Shown: positions 19,905 to 28,686, counted from the stretch's first letter. The stretch is DNA of 64,000 bases from Massilia varians (GCF_027923905.1 NZ_AP026966.1:2915001-2979000); one strand, 5' to 3'. The notes: a model not told the origin generated them from the sequence alone. Made by a program: numbers and translations.

Positions 19905-20575
19905 GGGCGTGGATCGAACACATACCCTACGCCGCGCACGGTATGTATAAGCTTGACCGTAAATGGTTCATCAACTTTCGCGCGAAGCCGCCTGACGGCG
20001 ACATCGATAATATTTGTGTCAGAATCGAAGTTGATATCCCAAACGAGGGAAGCAATCTGCGTTCGTGACAAAACCTCACCGCGACGCCGCATGAACATGA
20101 CGAGCAAAGCGAGCTCCTTCGCAGAAAGGTCGATGGTTTTGCCGCCTCGAACTGCTCGATGTTTAACAGGATCTACTTCCAGATCAGCTACTCGTAGAAT
20201 GTGGTCCAATGGAACGACGTTGCCACGCTTCAGCAAAGCGCGCACACGGGCGAGCAATTCCGGAAACTGGAAGGGTTTGACCAAGTAATCGTCGGCGCCC
20301 AGATCAAAACCCTTGACTTTGTCGTCAGTGTTTCCGCGCGCGGTCAACATCAACACAGGCGTTTGCTTAACCGTTCGTAATGCGGACAACAACGCGAACC
20401 CATCGACACCGGGAAGCATGACATCAAGCAAAATCAAGTCGTGCTCCCCCTCAACACCGTGATGCAGTCCGTCTATCCCATTGAGCGCAGTTTCGACTAT
20501 ATAGCCTTGCTCAGTTAACCCTTGAGAGATGTACTGAGCCGCCCGAGGCTCGTCTTCCACAATAAGAATCTTCAT
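19901..20575 (-). CDS. copR: OmpR-family response regulator (CusR/CopR-like)
   Basis: 224 residues: receiver domain with acidic pocket (VEDEP) and phospho-acceptor Asp51 (LILLDVMLPG), then a winged-helix DNA-binding domain (LSAKELALLVMFMRRRGEVLSR ... RLRAKVDEPFTVKLIHTVRGVGYVF). The start is the ATG at 20575; the frame stays open 28 codons further into the adjacent insertion sequence, but the family start (MKILIVEDE) is here. The ATG is part of the 6-base duplication CATATG, so the IS481 copy begins 3 bases upstream and has displaced the native leader and promoter. Probable target sites: dyads at 17370, 17732 and 22008. Confidence 0.9.
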   Translation of the reverse strand: MKILIVEDEPRAAQYISQGLTEQGYIVETALNGIDGLHHGVEGEHDLILLDVMLPGVDGFALLSALRTVKQTPVLMLTARGNTDDKVKGFDLGADDYLVKPFQFPELLARVRALLKRGNVVPLDHILRVADLEVDPVKHRAVRGGKTIDLSAKELALLVMFMRRRGEVLSRTQIASLVWDINFDSDTNIIDVAVRRLRAKVDEPFTVKLIHTVRGVGYVFDPRP

Positions 20576-20578
20576 ATG

Positions 20579-21658
20579 TGTCTGGACTCGTGGGATCATG
20601 TACCCATGCGTAGCTGGCCGCTCTTCAAGGCCAGACACGTTTTGCGTACACTGTTCCAATCCGACTCTTCACTGGCAACTCGATGACCCAGGCACTGCAC
20701 AGCCAAGCCCGTACTACCCACCTGATCCGTGAGGAAATCAGGAACTCGACGCTCCCGCAGGCCGAACTGGCCAGGATGTACAACGTCACCCGCCAAACCA
20801 TCCGAAAGTGGCAAAACCGCGAGTCTCCTGAAGACAAGTCGCATGCGCCGAACAAGATGTACACGACGCTCACGCCCGAGCAGGAGCTCATCGTGGTGGA
20901 GCTGCGCAAGACGTTGCTGCTGCCCACGGACGACCTGCTGGCGGTCACGCGCGAGTTCATCAATCCAGCCGTCTCGCGTGCCGGCCTGGGACGTTGCCTG
21001 CGCCGCCACGGTGTCTCGGATCTACGTAACCTGGTCGAGCAGGAAGGCACTGCGCCCGCCACGAAAAAGACCTTCAAGGACTACGAGCCGGGCTTTGTGC
21101 ACATCGACATCAAGTACCTGCCGCAGATGCCCGACGAGACGGCAAGGCGCTATCTCTTCGTTGCCATCGACCGTGCTACGCGCTGGGTCTTCATCGAGCT
21201 CTATGCCGACCAGACCGATGGCAGCAGTGGCGACTTCCTCAACAAAGTCCAGCAAGCCTGTCCCGTCAAGATCGTCAAGCTTCTGACCGACAACGGCAGC
21301 CAGTTCACCGACCGCTTCACGGCTGGCGGCAAGAAGAAGGAACCCAGCGGCACACACGTGTTCGACCGCCTGTGCAAGCAGCTCGGCATCGAACACCGGC
21401 TCATCCCGCCTCGTCATCCGCAGACCAACGGCATGGTGGAGCGCTTCAACGGTCGTATCAGCGACATCGTCAACCAGACCCGTTTTGGTTCAGCTGCCGA
21501 ACTGGAATCGACGCTGCGCAATTACGTCAAGATCTACAACCACAGCATTCCGCAACGCGCGCTCCAACACAAAACACCCGTTCAGGCGCTCAAGGAATGG
21601 CATGAAAAACGCCCTGAATTGTTCAGGAAGCGCGTGTATAACCAGCCGGGTCTTGACA
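20579..21658 (+). mobile_element. IS481-family insertion sequence, copy C (1080 bp, at the copR start codon)
   Basis: Third copy, with ends as in copies A and B. The duplication CATATG (20573-20578 and 21659-21664) contains the copR start codon on the minus strand. The transposase is transcribed away from copR. Confidence 0.93.
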
Positions 21659-21783
21659 CATATGTATTTCAATTTTCCATGTGTTGGCCGGTCATTTTAT
21701 TGAGGACTGTAGAGAAAGCTACAGGTTCCGAGGACTGCACTCAAACAAACTACCAACACGAAAATGACAATTTGTCTTCCTGA
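20683..21783 (+). CDS. IS481-family transposase, copy C, with a host-encoded 41-residue tail
   Basis: Same transposase as copies A and B through residue 325. Because the element lacks a stop codon, translation continues through the right end and 125 bases of flanking DNA, adding a tail (YVFQFSMCWPVILLRTVEK...) before TGA at 21781-21783. The DDE motifs are unchanged. The tail is accidental sequence from the former copR upstream region. Confidence 0.9.
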   Translation: MTQALHSQARTTHLIREEIRNSTLPQAELARMYNVTRQTIRKWQNRESPEDKSHAPNKMYTTLTPEQELIVVELRKTLLLPTDDLLAVTREFINPAVSRAGLGRCLRRHGVSDLRNLVEQEGTAPATKKTFKDYEPGFVHIDIKYLPQMPDETARRYLFVAIDRATRWVFIELYADQTDGSSGDFLNKVQQACPVKIVKLLTDNGSQFTDRFTAGGKKKEPSGTHVFDRLCKQLGIEHRLIPPRHPQTNGMVERFNGRISDIVNQTRFGSAAELESTLRNYVKIYNHSIPQRALQHKTPVQALKEWHEKRPELFRKRVYNQPGLDTYVFQFSMCWPVILLRTVEKATGSEDCTQTNYQHENDNLSS

Positions 21784-22140
21784 ATCGGCTTGTGCAACCG
21801 TCTCGAAGTCACGACATTGTTGCACAACGGATGGCTGAGCGTGTGGATGGGCACCGGCAGCGGGATAAGATCACTGCGCTGACTAGCTTCGATGCTGGTT
21901 GCGGCTCCCTAAACCAACGTCGAGCTCGCACTTGCGGAAAGGAATTCATGTTGCTGCTGCCAGATCGACAAGGTTGAACAGGCCGCGTCGTCAGAGCCCT
22001 CCTTATACATTACATCATCGTAATGTGCAGGTAATCCTCCAGTCAGTTACGTTCCGCTATGATCTATCCATGCAGTCGATTTGCACTGCAATGCAAATCA
22101 GAACATGTGTCTTCGCTCAACTACTTGGAACGGTTTGAAT
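21665..22140. other. Former copR upstream region, no gene recognised apart from an operator-like dyad
   Basis: This was contiguous with the copR start before IS481 copy C inserted. Apart from the transposase tail to 21783 and the dyad at 22008-22025 there are only short frames. Any native copR promoter should lie here, now more than 1 kb from its gene. Confidence 0.5.
22008..22025. promoter_or_regulatory. Probable CopR/CusR-type operator
   Basis: CATTACATCATCGTAATG has arms CATTAC/GTAATG with the same TTAC(A)-N4-(C)GTAA core as the cusC and czcE-like sites. It is 116 bases before the ATG at 22141, and before the IS481 insertion it was about 340 bases upstream of copR, so it may have served both directions. 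Confidence 0.6.
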
Positions 22141-22368
22141 ATGAAAAAGATGCTAATTTCGCTCGTGGGCGCTGCCCTAATCGGAGCAGGCAACCCGGCT
22201 TTCGCAGGCCCTGACTGGCAAATAATTGAGCATGGTAGAAAAGTTGCAGCCGAACGCTGGCGCCAAGCCCAAGCTCAAGAAAACAAGCACCAACAACAGT
22301 CCAATCAAGCCGCTGTAGCAAAGCAAACAACAAAACCTTGCCACGAAACGAATATAAGGTCTGATTGA
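22141..22368 (+). CDS. Small secreted protein of unknown function
   Basis: 75 residues. The ATG at 22141 begins a clear signal peptide (KKMLISLVGAALIGAGNPAFA); a longer in-frame start at 22081 would bury it. The mature part is short and Gln/Ala/Lys-rich with one His near its start and a Cys-His pair near its end (KPCHETN). It lies between a CopR-type dyad and a cusF-like gene in the same direction, so a role in periplasmic copper handling is likely from context only. Confidence 0.6.
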   Translation: MKKMLISLVGAALIGAGNPAFAGPDWQIIEHGRKVAAERWRQAQAQENKHQQQSNQAAVAKQTTKPCHETNIRSD

Positions 22369-22444
22369 ACAGCACTTCGCTTCAATGAAGACTTATCTTG
22401 AAGCACCTGTCAAGAAATTAATTTATATCTAAAAGGATACTATT

Positions 22445-22909
22445 ATGAAACGCATTGCCCAACTTGCTGTCATCGCCGCCTTCTCTGCTTCTGCTGCTGC
22501 TTTCGCTCAGAATAGCGGCGGCATGATGAACATGGACCATAAGAAGTGCATGGAAATGAAAGATATGAGTGGTATGGACAAGCAGAAATGCAAAGAAATG
22601 ATGAAGAACATGATGTCGGACGACAAGGCCAAAGGCGCGGCCGATACAACCGTCCACACCGCTTCGGCGGTCGTGAAAGCGGTTGACCCGGCAAATGGGA
22701 AAGTCACTTTGGCCCATGGTCCTGTTAAAAGTCTGCAGTGGCCCGCGATGACAATGGCGTTCGCGGTCAAGGACAAGGCGCTTTTTGACAAGCTGACGGT
22801 AGACAAAAAAGTTGACGTCGAGTTCACGCAACAGGGGACAGTCTATACTGTTTCTGCAGTTAAGGCCACCTCGAATAACCCGGCTTTTGGCATGATCGAG
22901 GCGATATGA
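22445..22909 (+). CDS. cusF: CusF-like periplasmic copper/silver-binding protein with Met-rich N-terminal region
   Basis: 154 residues. Signal peptide ending AAAFAQ, then a Met/His/Cys-rich segment (MMNMDHKKCMEMKDMSGMDKQ, residues about 27-47), then a CusF domain with canonical ligands in LAHGPVKSLQWPAMTMAF (His, Trp, Met, Met). CusF ferries Cu(I)/Ag(I) to the CusCBA complex. It lies 76 bases after the small secreted gene and behind the dyad at 22008. E. coli CusF has no Met-rich extension, so this form may carry extra metal. The cusB gene encodes a second CusF domain. Confidence 0.88.
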   Translation: MKRIAQLAVIAAFSASAAAFAQNSGGMMNMDHKKCMEMKDMSGMDKQKCKEMMKNMMSDDKAKGAADTTVHTASAVVKAVDPANGKVTLAHGPVKSLQWPAMTMAFAVKDKALFDKLTVDKKVDVEFTQQGTVYTVSAVKATSNNPAFGMIEAI

Positions 22910-22987
22910 CGCGCGATCGAATGGCCCCGAGCTGTTGCGCGCGCCGGCAGCGTCATTTTGATAGCGAAGATCGCCCTCGAATCAGGC

Positions 22988-23016
22988 CAGTTTGGCAGCC
23001 GAAGGCTGCCAAACTG
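22988..23016 (-). terminator. Stem-loop after the IS5 transposase
   Basis: CAGTTTGGCAGCC / GGCTGCCAAACTG with loop GAA is a perfect 13-base stem, beginning 5 bases past the transposase stop on the minus strand. No T-run follows, so intrinsic termination is only possible. Confidence 0.4.
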
Positions 23017-23021
23017 CTGGT

Positions 23022-24056
23022 TTAGAACGGTGCAACCCCGTGTTTCTTCAAGAAGACGAGACGCTTGAGGTTGTAACTGGCCGCTTTCAGGTGCAGGGCG
23101 AACGTCGTGCGCACGATCCCCAGGCAGCGCACCAATTTGCCGCCCATCTGCGCCAAGGCGCCAAACACATGCTCGACACGAGCGCGCGGCGTGGCGATCG
23201 CGCGATTGCGTCGCTTCTGCGTGTCGGAAATGCCTTTGGTTGCATGGCCGCGTCGCTGGATGTGCACGCGCCAGCCCGCCTGCTTCAATCTGGTTTCCCG
23301 TTCAAGGCTGGGGTAGCCCCGGTCGGCATACACATCGCGACTAGTATTGTTCAGGTCGAGCAACTCTTCAAAGACGTTGGTATCTGCCACCGCAGCGTGG
23401 GTGACGACGATCTTGCGGATCAGCTTGCAACGCTTGTCAACACTGGCATGCAACTTGTAGCCAAAGTGATTCTTGCCGTGCTTTTTGGTCCACTTGGCAT
23501 CAACGTCTTTCTGTGCCCGCTTGTGCGGCTTCCAGCTCAGCGGCATCGTGCTTTCTTTGACCGTCTCGGCTTCTTCTCGCTTGTTGCGCTGAACCGGTGC
23601 CTGAACCAGCGAGGCGTCGACGATCTGGCCGCAGCGCGCCAGATAGCCTTGCGACAGCAATTGCTGCTGGACTTGTTCGAATACCTGATCGCCTACGCCC
23701 GCCTGCGCCAGACGGTCACGGAACAGCCAGATCGTTTTGGCGTCGGGGATACTGCTGCTTTCAGTCAGATCCAGAAAACGCAGGAAGCTGCGGCGGTCCA
23801 GCAACTGATACTCCAGCGCGTCATCGGCCAGGTTGTAGAGCTGTTGCAGCACCAGGATCTTGATCATCAGTACTGTCGGGTATGGCGGACGGCCGCCTTT
23901 GGCCCGCGACGGACGCGGCGCGACGGCATCGATACGTGCCGCCAGCGCCTCGAAATCCACATGCTCGGCCAGGCCCACCAACGGATCACCCAGTTTCGAC
24001 CGCCGATCCTCACGCTCCTGCTCGGCAAATAGACTGATCCGGGGTTTCATCATCAC
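23022..24056 (-). CDS. IS5-family transposase
   Basis: 344 residues, full length. N-terminal DUF772-type region (FEALAARIDAVAPRPSRAKG, ILVLQQLYNLADDALEYQLLDRRSFLRFL), then the DDE core: GQIVDASLVQAPVQRN (D), VYADRGYPSLERE (D) and RARVEHVFGALAQMGGK (E, in the Y/R-x-E form typical of IS5). It separates the cusF-like gene from the cupredoxin gene and breaks any former continuity of the copper block. Confidence 0.9.
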   Translation of the reverse strand: MMMKPRISLFAEQEREDRRSKLGDPLVGLAEHVDFEALAARIDAVAPRPSRAKGGRPPYPTVLMIKILVLQQLYNLADDALEYQLLDRRSFLRFLDLTESSSIPDAKTIWLFRDRLAQAGVGDQVFEQVQQQLLSQGYLARCGQIVDASLVQAPVQRNKREEAETVKESTMPLSWKPHKRAQKDVDAKWTKKHGKNHFGYKLHASVDKRCKLIRKIVVTHAAVADTNVFEELLDLNNTSRDVYADRGYPSLERETRLKQAGWRVHIQRRGHATKGISDTQKRRNRAIATPRARVEHVFGALAQMGGKLVRCLGIVRTTFALHLKAASYNLKRLVFLKKHGVAPF

Positions 24057-24218
24057 GACACTCGCTGGCTTGGTTCGATGTCAGGATTTTACCCAGCTTG
24101 CGTCAGGTCAGCCGAGGTTTTTCGAGGTGCCCTTAAGTAATCCCGGCACAGCCCGGGCTGGAGAGGCGCAATCCCTGCGGAAAGCGTCCTGCTGCATCCA
24201 GCCCGGGTATGGGGCAGC

Positions 24219-24338
24219 ATCACGAAAGCTTACAAGATCGATGCGCCGCCCGGCAAAAAACTCTTGCTTGCGATGTCGGAAACCGAGAGTGCTTTGTTGA
24301 GCAATCATGAACAGTCCACCCGGAGCCTACTGGCGTAA
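24219..24338 (+). pseudogene. Possible 3' remnant of an unidentified gene
   Basis: An open frame ending at TAA reads ITKAYKIDAPPGKKLLLAMS then a Glu/Ser/Leu tail. It has protein-like composition but no start, and upstream it runs into the flank of the IS5 element. The family is not recognised. It may be the tail of a gene cut by transposition, or chance. Confidence 0.22.
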
Positions 24339-24375
24339 GTAAGTGCCCTATCTCTCGCAACAATAACCAGGCATT

Positions 24376-24756
24376 CTAAGGGGAGTTCACTATCAATTTC
24401 CCTCGCATCATATTCATTCCGCACGTGAACGTGAACTCGCCAGACTTGTCCGGATTGAGCTCAACCGCTGTTGACTTAAATGCCGGCAGATTTTTCGCGA
24501 TGCCGAAATCACCAAAGATGACTTGCTCGCTGCAAGAAGCAGTTTCGTCCCGATAAAATTCAAGGCGTACCGGCTTTCCCTGCCTGACGACGATAACATC
24601 GGGCGAGTACCCCCCTTTCACGGTCACTTTGATCTCCTGTACACCACTCTCCGTAGTCGAGGCCGCGACAGCCTTACGCTCTCCAAAGAAGTACCACAAC
24701 ACGAAAGCAATCAAAAGCAGTTCACTAACCACGACGGTTATCTCGGCGCTATCCAT
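24376..24756 (-). CDS. Membrane-anchored cupredoxin-domain protein
   Basis: 126 residues: one N-terminal membrane helix (VVVSELLLIAFVLWYFF, about 8-24) and a periplasmic cupredoxin-like beta-sandwich (IKVTVKGGYSPDVIVVRQGK, VRLEFYRDETASCSEQVIFG). Possible copper ligands are Cys75, Cys112, Met114 and Met116 (FTCGMNMMRGKL). Proteins of this type often sit next to copper P-type ATPase genes, and the 8-base gap to the truncated copA fragment upstream fits such an operon. The ligand set is not a standard blue-copper Cys-His-His-Met site. Confidence 0.75.
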   Translation of the reverse strand: MDSAEITVVVSELLLIAFVLWYFFGERKAVAASTTESGVQEIKVTVKGGYSPDVIVVRQGKPVRLEFYRDETASCSEQVIFGDFGIAKNLPAFKSTAVELNPDKSGEFTFTCGMNMMRGKLIVNSP

Positions 24757-24764
24757 ATTTCCTC

Positions 24765-25184
24765 CTATATTTCAGGTTTAAAGCGCCGCAGGCGCAAGCT
24801 ATTGGCAACAACTGAAACACTTGACAGCGACATTGCAGCGCTGGAAATAATCGGCGACAAAAGCCAGCCGGTAAACGGGTACAGGACACCTGCAGCAACC
24901 GGAATCCCCAACACGTTATAGATGAATGCCCAGAACAGGTTTTGTTTGATGGTACGCATCGTTGAACGTGACAGCGCGATACCATTGACAACGCCTCGCA
25001 AGTCGCCCTTGAGCAGCGTGATATCGGACGCTTCGATGGCGACATCAGTGCCAGTACCAATTGCGATGCCAATATCAGCCTGCGCGAGAGCAGGGGCGTC
25101 GTTGATCCCGTCACCCACCATCGCCACGACTTTCTTTTCTTGTTGCAGCCGTTTGACGACATCCACTTTTCCCTCACCGGCCAT
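24765..25184 (-). pseudogene. copA: 3' fragment of a copper-transporting P1B ATPase (copA)
   Basis: The last ~139 residues of a CopA ATPase: [20 protein letters not shown] of the P-domain hinge, then TM7 ([14 protein letters not shown]) and TM8 ([16 protein letters not shown]) with the Asn and Met-Ser-Ser residues of the Cu(I) pathway. The CPC motif, the DKTGT phosphorylation site and everything N-terminal are missing. Homology stops near 25184 and unrelated sequence begins, a recombination or deletion junction. The internal Met is not the native start. It could not pump copper. Confidence 0.85.
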
Positions 25185-25494
25185 GTTCCCGCCCGGATCG
25201 AGCGCCCCCCACGCACTGCCGCGTCAATCGCGGCGTAATCCTTCACGGCTAGCGCCGGCGATGCGTTCCTGATTACCGGGAGACCCGCCCGTGTCCGCGC
25301 TCGCGCCTGCACGAAGGAGTCATCCTGACCGGGCACGCGTTCAAACAAATCAGATCAAATAACCGAGTCGTGTCCCGGTGGCTATCCGCCGCGGGGCAGG
25401 CGTATCCGCGTCCCTGGTCACCGGCATGGGAACGTTTGGGGCCGAATCGCGCAGATTCCTGCGCCAGAAGTCGCATTTCGAATCGGAGAACCAT
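25185..25494. other. Junction region before the first copA-copB operon
   Basis: 310 bases of high-GC sequence replacing the missing 5' part of the ATPase. No gene with a ribosome site is seen. It marks the change from the IS-rich left block to the high-GC block on the right and must hold the promoter of the operon starting at 25495; no clear operator dyad was found. Confidence 0.4.
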
Positions 25495-27360
25495 ATGAAA
25501 CGTTCAGAAGTTACTGACGTCTGCACAAGCAGCTGGCGGCGCCGTTTCCTGCAAGGGCTGGGGGCAGCGATAGGCCTCGCGGGTTTCAGCCCAAGCGCGC
25601 TGTTTGCCGCGCAGGACAGGCGCAATCTACGCGGCACCAGTTTCGATCTCGAGATCGGGCCGGTTCCTGTCAATTTCACTGGAGCAGATCGTATCGCCAC
25701 CGCGGTCAACGGCCAGGTGCCGGCGCCCACGCTCTACTGGAACGAAGGCGATACCATCACGATCCGGGTTACCAACCGTCTGCCGACGGTCAGTTCGATC
25801 CATTGGCACGGCATCCTCCTCCCGGCCGACATGGATGGCGTGCCGGGGCTGAGCTTTGCCGGGATCCAGCCCGGACAGACCTTCACCTACCGGTTCGAGG
25901 TCAAGCAGAGCGGTACGTACTGGTACCACAGTCATTCCGCGTTCCAGGAACAGCTCGGCTTGTACGGCCCGATCGTCGTCCTGCCAAAAGCCGGGGAGCG
26001 CGTCCAGGCCGATCGCGATTATGTCGTCATGTTGTCGGACTGGACGGACGAGAAGCCGGAGCGGGTGCTGGCCAACCTGAAGAAGATGAGCGACTTCTTC
26101 AACAACAAGCAACCCACCTTCGGCGAGTTCGTCAGCGACGTGCGGAGCATGGGATTCGCCGCCGCCGTGGAAAAGCGCAAGATGTGGAACCAGATGCGCA
26201 TGATGCCGACCGACTTCAGCGATGTGACGGCCAGCCGGAATATCAGCGGGGCACTGCGTTACCTCATCAACGGCGCCACCGCGGAGATGAACTGGACCGG
26301 CCTGTTCCGCCCCGGTGAACGAGTCCGCCTGCGCTTCATCAACGGCGCCGCGACGACCATCTTCGACGTGCGCATCCCGGGTTTGAAAATGACCGTCGTC
26401 TCCGCGGACGGACAGGACGTGGAACCCGTCACTGTCGACGAGTTCCGGATTTCGGTCGCCGAAACCTATGACGTCATCGTCCAACCGCGAGAGGACCAGG
26501 CGTACACGATCTTCGCGCAGTCGATCGGACGCTCCGGTTTCGTCCGGGCCACGCTCGCACCGCGGCCGGGAATGCTGGCTCCCGTACCGAACATGGACGA
26601 GGCCCAATGGCTCAGCATGACTGACATGATGGGAGCAATGGCCATGTCAGGCATGCATGGCTCCGCCACGGGCGGCCATGCGATGGGTGGACATGCACAG
26701 CAGGCGGGCGCATCGCCACCGGCAGCGACGGCAGGTGCCGCGCATCAGGGGCACGACATGCCGATGGCAACGCAAACCGACCCGCATGCCGCGCATGCCC
26801 AGATGCCTACGGCCGCCGCGCCGACCGCGGGCCATCCGCCGAAGGTGACGCATGCGCGCACCGAATACGGGCCGGGCGTCGACATGCACGTCGATATGCC
26901 GCGCACCAACCTCGACGACCCCGGCGTCAACCTGCGCGACAACGGCCGACGTGTCCTGACGTATGCCGACCTGCGCACGATCGGCGGGCCGGTCGATCCA
27001 CGGGAACCGAGCCGGGAGATCGAGCTTCACCTCACCGGCAACATGGAACGCTTCATGTGGTCGTTCGATGGCCAGAAGTTCTCCGAATCCTTGCCGATCC
27101 GCTTCCGCTTCGGGGAGCGTCTGCGCATCGTGCTCGTGAATGACACGATGATGAATCATCCGATCCACTTGCACGGCATGTGGAGCGAACTGGAATCGCC
27201 CGACGGGAAATTCCAGGTCCGCAAGCACACGATCAATGTACAGCCGGCCCAAAGGATCACCTACCGGGTCACGGCCGATGCGCCAGGCCATTGGGCTTAC
27301 CACTGCCATCTGCTGTACCACATGGAAGCCGGGATGTTCAGGGAGGTGGTCGTATCATGA
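25495..27360 (+). CDS. copA: CopA/PcoA-type periplasmic multicopper oxidase (copy 1)
   Basis: 621 residues. Twin-arginine signal (SWRRRFLQGLGAAIGLAG), so exported folded with copper. Copper motifs: SIHWHGILL and YWYHSHSAFQ in domain 1, HPIHLHGMW and HCHLLYHMEAGMF in domain 3. A Met/His-rich linker (about residues 380-460: GMHGSATGGHAMGGHAQQ, GHDMPMATQ) separates the last two domains, as in PcoA. The enzyme oxidises Cu(I) in the periplasm. The start at 25495 sits directly before the Tat signal; the frame is open 39 codons further upstream without a ribosome site. It overlaps copB by 4 bases. Confidence 0.94.
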   Translation: MKRSEVTDVCTSSWRRRFLQGLGAAIGLAGFSPSALFAAQDRRNLRGTSFDLEIGPVPVNFTGADRIATAVNGQVPAPTLYWNEGDTITIRVTNRLPTVSSIHWHGILLPADMDGVPGLSFAGIQPGQTFTYRFEVKQSGTYWYHSHSAFQEQLGLYGPIVVLPKAGERVQADRDYVVMLSDWTDEKPERVLANLKKMSDFFNNKQPTFGEFVSDVRSMGFAAAVEKRKMWNQMRMMPTDFSDVTASRNISGALRYLINGATAEMNWTGLFRPGERVRLRFINGAATTIFDVRIPGLKMTVVSADGQDVEPVTVDEFRISVAETYDVIVQPREDQAYTIFAQSIGRSGFVRATLAPRPGMLAPVPNMDEAQWLSMTDMMGAMAMSGMHGSATGGHAMGGHAQQAGASPPAATAGAAHQGHDMPMATQTDPHAAHAQMPTAAAPTAGHPPKVTHARTEYGPGVDMHVDMPRTNLDDPGVNLRDNGRRVLTYADLRTIGGPVDPREPSREIELHLTGNMERFMWSFDGQKFSESLPIRFRFGERLRIVLVNDTMMNHPIHLHGMWSELESPDGKFQVRKHTINVQPAQRITYRVTADAPGHWAYHCHLLYHMEAGMFREVVVS

Positions 27361-28601
27361 AAAATCCATCGATTAAACCTGCGCCTCGCGCGCTCGTGCT
27401 GGCGTGCCTGCTTGCAGCGAACGCCGCAGCGCAGACGACAGCTCCAACCCAGCCGCCGCAGTCGACCGGCAGCCACGACATGTCGACCATGGACCACTCC
27501 AAAATGGGACACGGTACGCCCGCGCCGGCCGGCAAGAAGACGTCGCAACAGGCACCGACCGACCCGGCCCCGTCGAATGCACCGGCAGCTGGGCATGCTG
27601 GCCATGCCGGGCATGGCAACACGGCAGAGCCGCCCAAGGAGGCCCCGCCGGCGCCGGCGGCGCAACACCAGGGTCACGCAACCGGCCATTCGAGCCACGC
27701 GGCACAACCAGCCGCTCCCACGAAGCCACCGGCCCAGCCGACATCCACGGCCGCGCCCGGCATGGATCACGCAGCCATGGGACACGGTGCAGTCCCCGCA
27801 GCAGGAAGCGCTGGCCAGGAACACGCGTCCGGGACGGGTGGCGGTATGGCGGGCCATGCCATGCAAATGGGGCCCATGCAGGGAGGCAACCCTCCGCCCG
27901 ACGCCCGCGATCCGAACGCCTATAACGAGGGAACCCGACACGCGAACTTCGGCAACCACGAAATGAACGACAACGCTCCGTTCGGGAAGGTACTGGTCGA
28001 CAAGCTGGAAGCGGCGAGGGGCGATGGCGAACACGGTCAGAACCTCGAGGCCGAGGCCTGGTACGGCAATGACTACAACAAGGCCTGGGTCAAGGTCGAG
28101 GGAGAGCGCCGGGGTGGTTCCCTCGAATCGTCCCGCACCGAGCTACTGTGGGACCGGGCATTTGCGCCATTCTGGAGTACCCAGCTGGGCGTGCGGCACG
28201 ACGGCGGCGAAGGTGGAGGAAAGAACTGGCTGGCCGTGGGCGTCCAAGGCCTGGCGCCGTACTGGTTCGAGACCGAGGCCACCGCGTACTGGCGCTCGGG
28301 GAGCGGATTCGCGGCACGCCTCAACGTGAAATATGAAATCCTGTTCACGCCGCGACTGATCCTCGAGCCTGAGCTGGGCGCGAACCTGTACAGCCGTGCG
28401 GATCCCGAGCGTGGGACGGGCGAGGGTGTCTCCGACCTGAGCGCGGGTTTGCGGCTGCGCTACGAGATCACGCGCAAGTTCGCGCCTTACATCGGCGTCA
28501 CCTGGAACCGGCAGTTCGGAGAAACCGCCGATTTCACGCGCATGCGGGGTGGCGACCCCAGCGAAGTGCAGGCGGTAGCGGGCGTGCGCCTGTGGTTCTG
28601 A
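27357..28601 (+). CDS. copB: CopB/PcoB outer-membrane copper-resistance protein (copy 1)
   Basis: 414 residues. Signal peptide (LVLACLLAANAAAQ), a ~190-residue low-complexity region with repeated His-Met units (MDHSKMGHG, MDHAAMGHG, GHAGHAGHG) that should bind Cu, then the CopB beta-barrel (ELLWDRAFAPFWSTQLGVRH, FETEATAYWRSGSG, NLYSRADPERGTGEG, YIGVTWNRQFGETADF) ending in Phe. Starts at ATG 27357 within the copA stop (ATGA), so translation is coupled. CopA and CopB act together in periplasmic copper sequestration or export. Confidence 0.93.
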   Translation: MKNPSIKPAPRALVLACLLAANAAAQTTAPTQPPQSTGSHDMSTMDHSKMGHGTPAPAGKKTSQQAPTDPAPSNAPAAGHAGHAGHGNTAEPPKEAPPAPAAQHQGHATGHSSHAAQPAAPTKPPAQPTSTAAPGMDHAAMGHGAVPAAGSAGQEHASGTGGGMAGHAMQMGPMQGGNPPPDARDPNAYNEGTRHANFGNHEMNDNAPFGKVLVDKLEAARGDGEHGQNLEAEAWYGNDYNKAWVKVEGERRGGSLESSRTELLWDRAFAPFWSTQLGVRHDGGEGGGKNWLAVGVQGLAPYWFETEATAYWRSGSGFAARLNVKYEILFTPRLILEPELGANLYSRADPERGTGEGVSDLSAGLRLRYEITRKFAPYIGVTWNRQFGETADFTRMRGGDPSEVQAVAGVRLWF

Positions 28602-28686
28602 CTTGACCGGCAAGCGGCATCGTTCCGCAGCGCGCGAGAGTTTTGTCCTGATAGAGACCTAGACCAACTTGTTCAAGGAGAACGCC

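Larger units (their letters stand above)
22970..24132 (-). mobile_element. IS5-family insertion sequence, ends approximate
   Basis: Contains a full-length transposase. The right boundary is set at GAGGTGCCC (24124-24132), whose complement GGGCACCTCGAAAAACC resembles known IS5-group ends. The left side has only a partial match (GCCCTCGAA near 22973), and no target duplication could be identified, so the left end may be eroded. A perfect 13-base stem with loop GAA (22988-23016) lies just after the transposase stop. Confidence 0.5.

Noticed and set aside
20579..20683. Outward promoter at the IS481 left end driving copR
   Set aside because: A TTGAAG-like -35 is visible on the minus strand, but no convincing -10 at 16-18 bases, so it is not annotated.
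22992..24032. 346-codon frame antisense to the IS5 transposase
   Set aside because: The minus strand carries a complete DDE transposase; the plus frame is a shadow.
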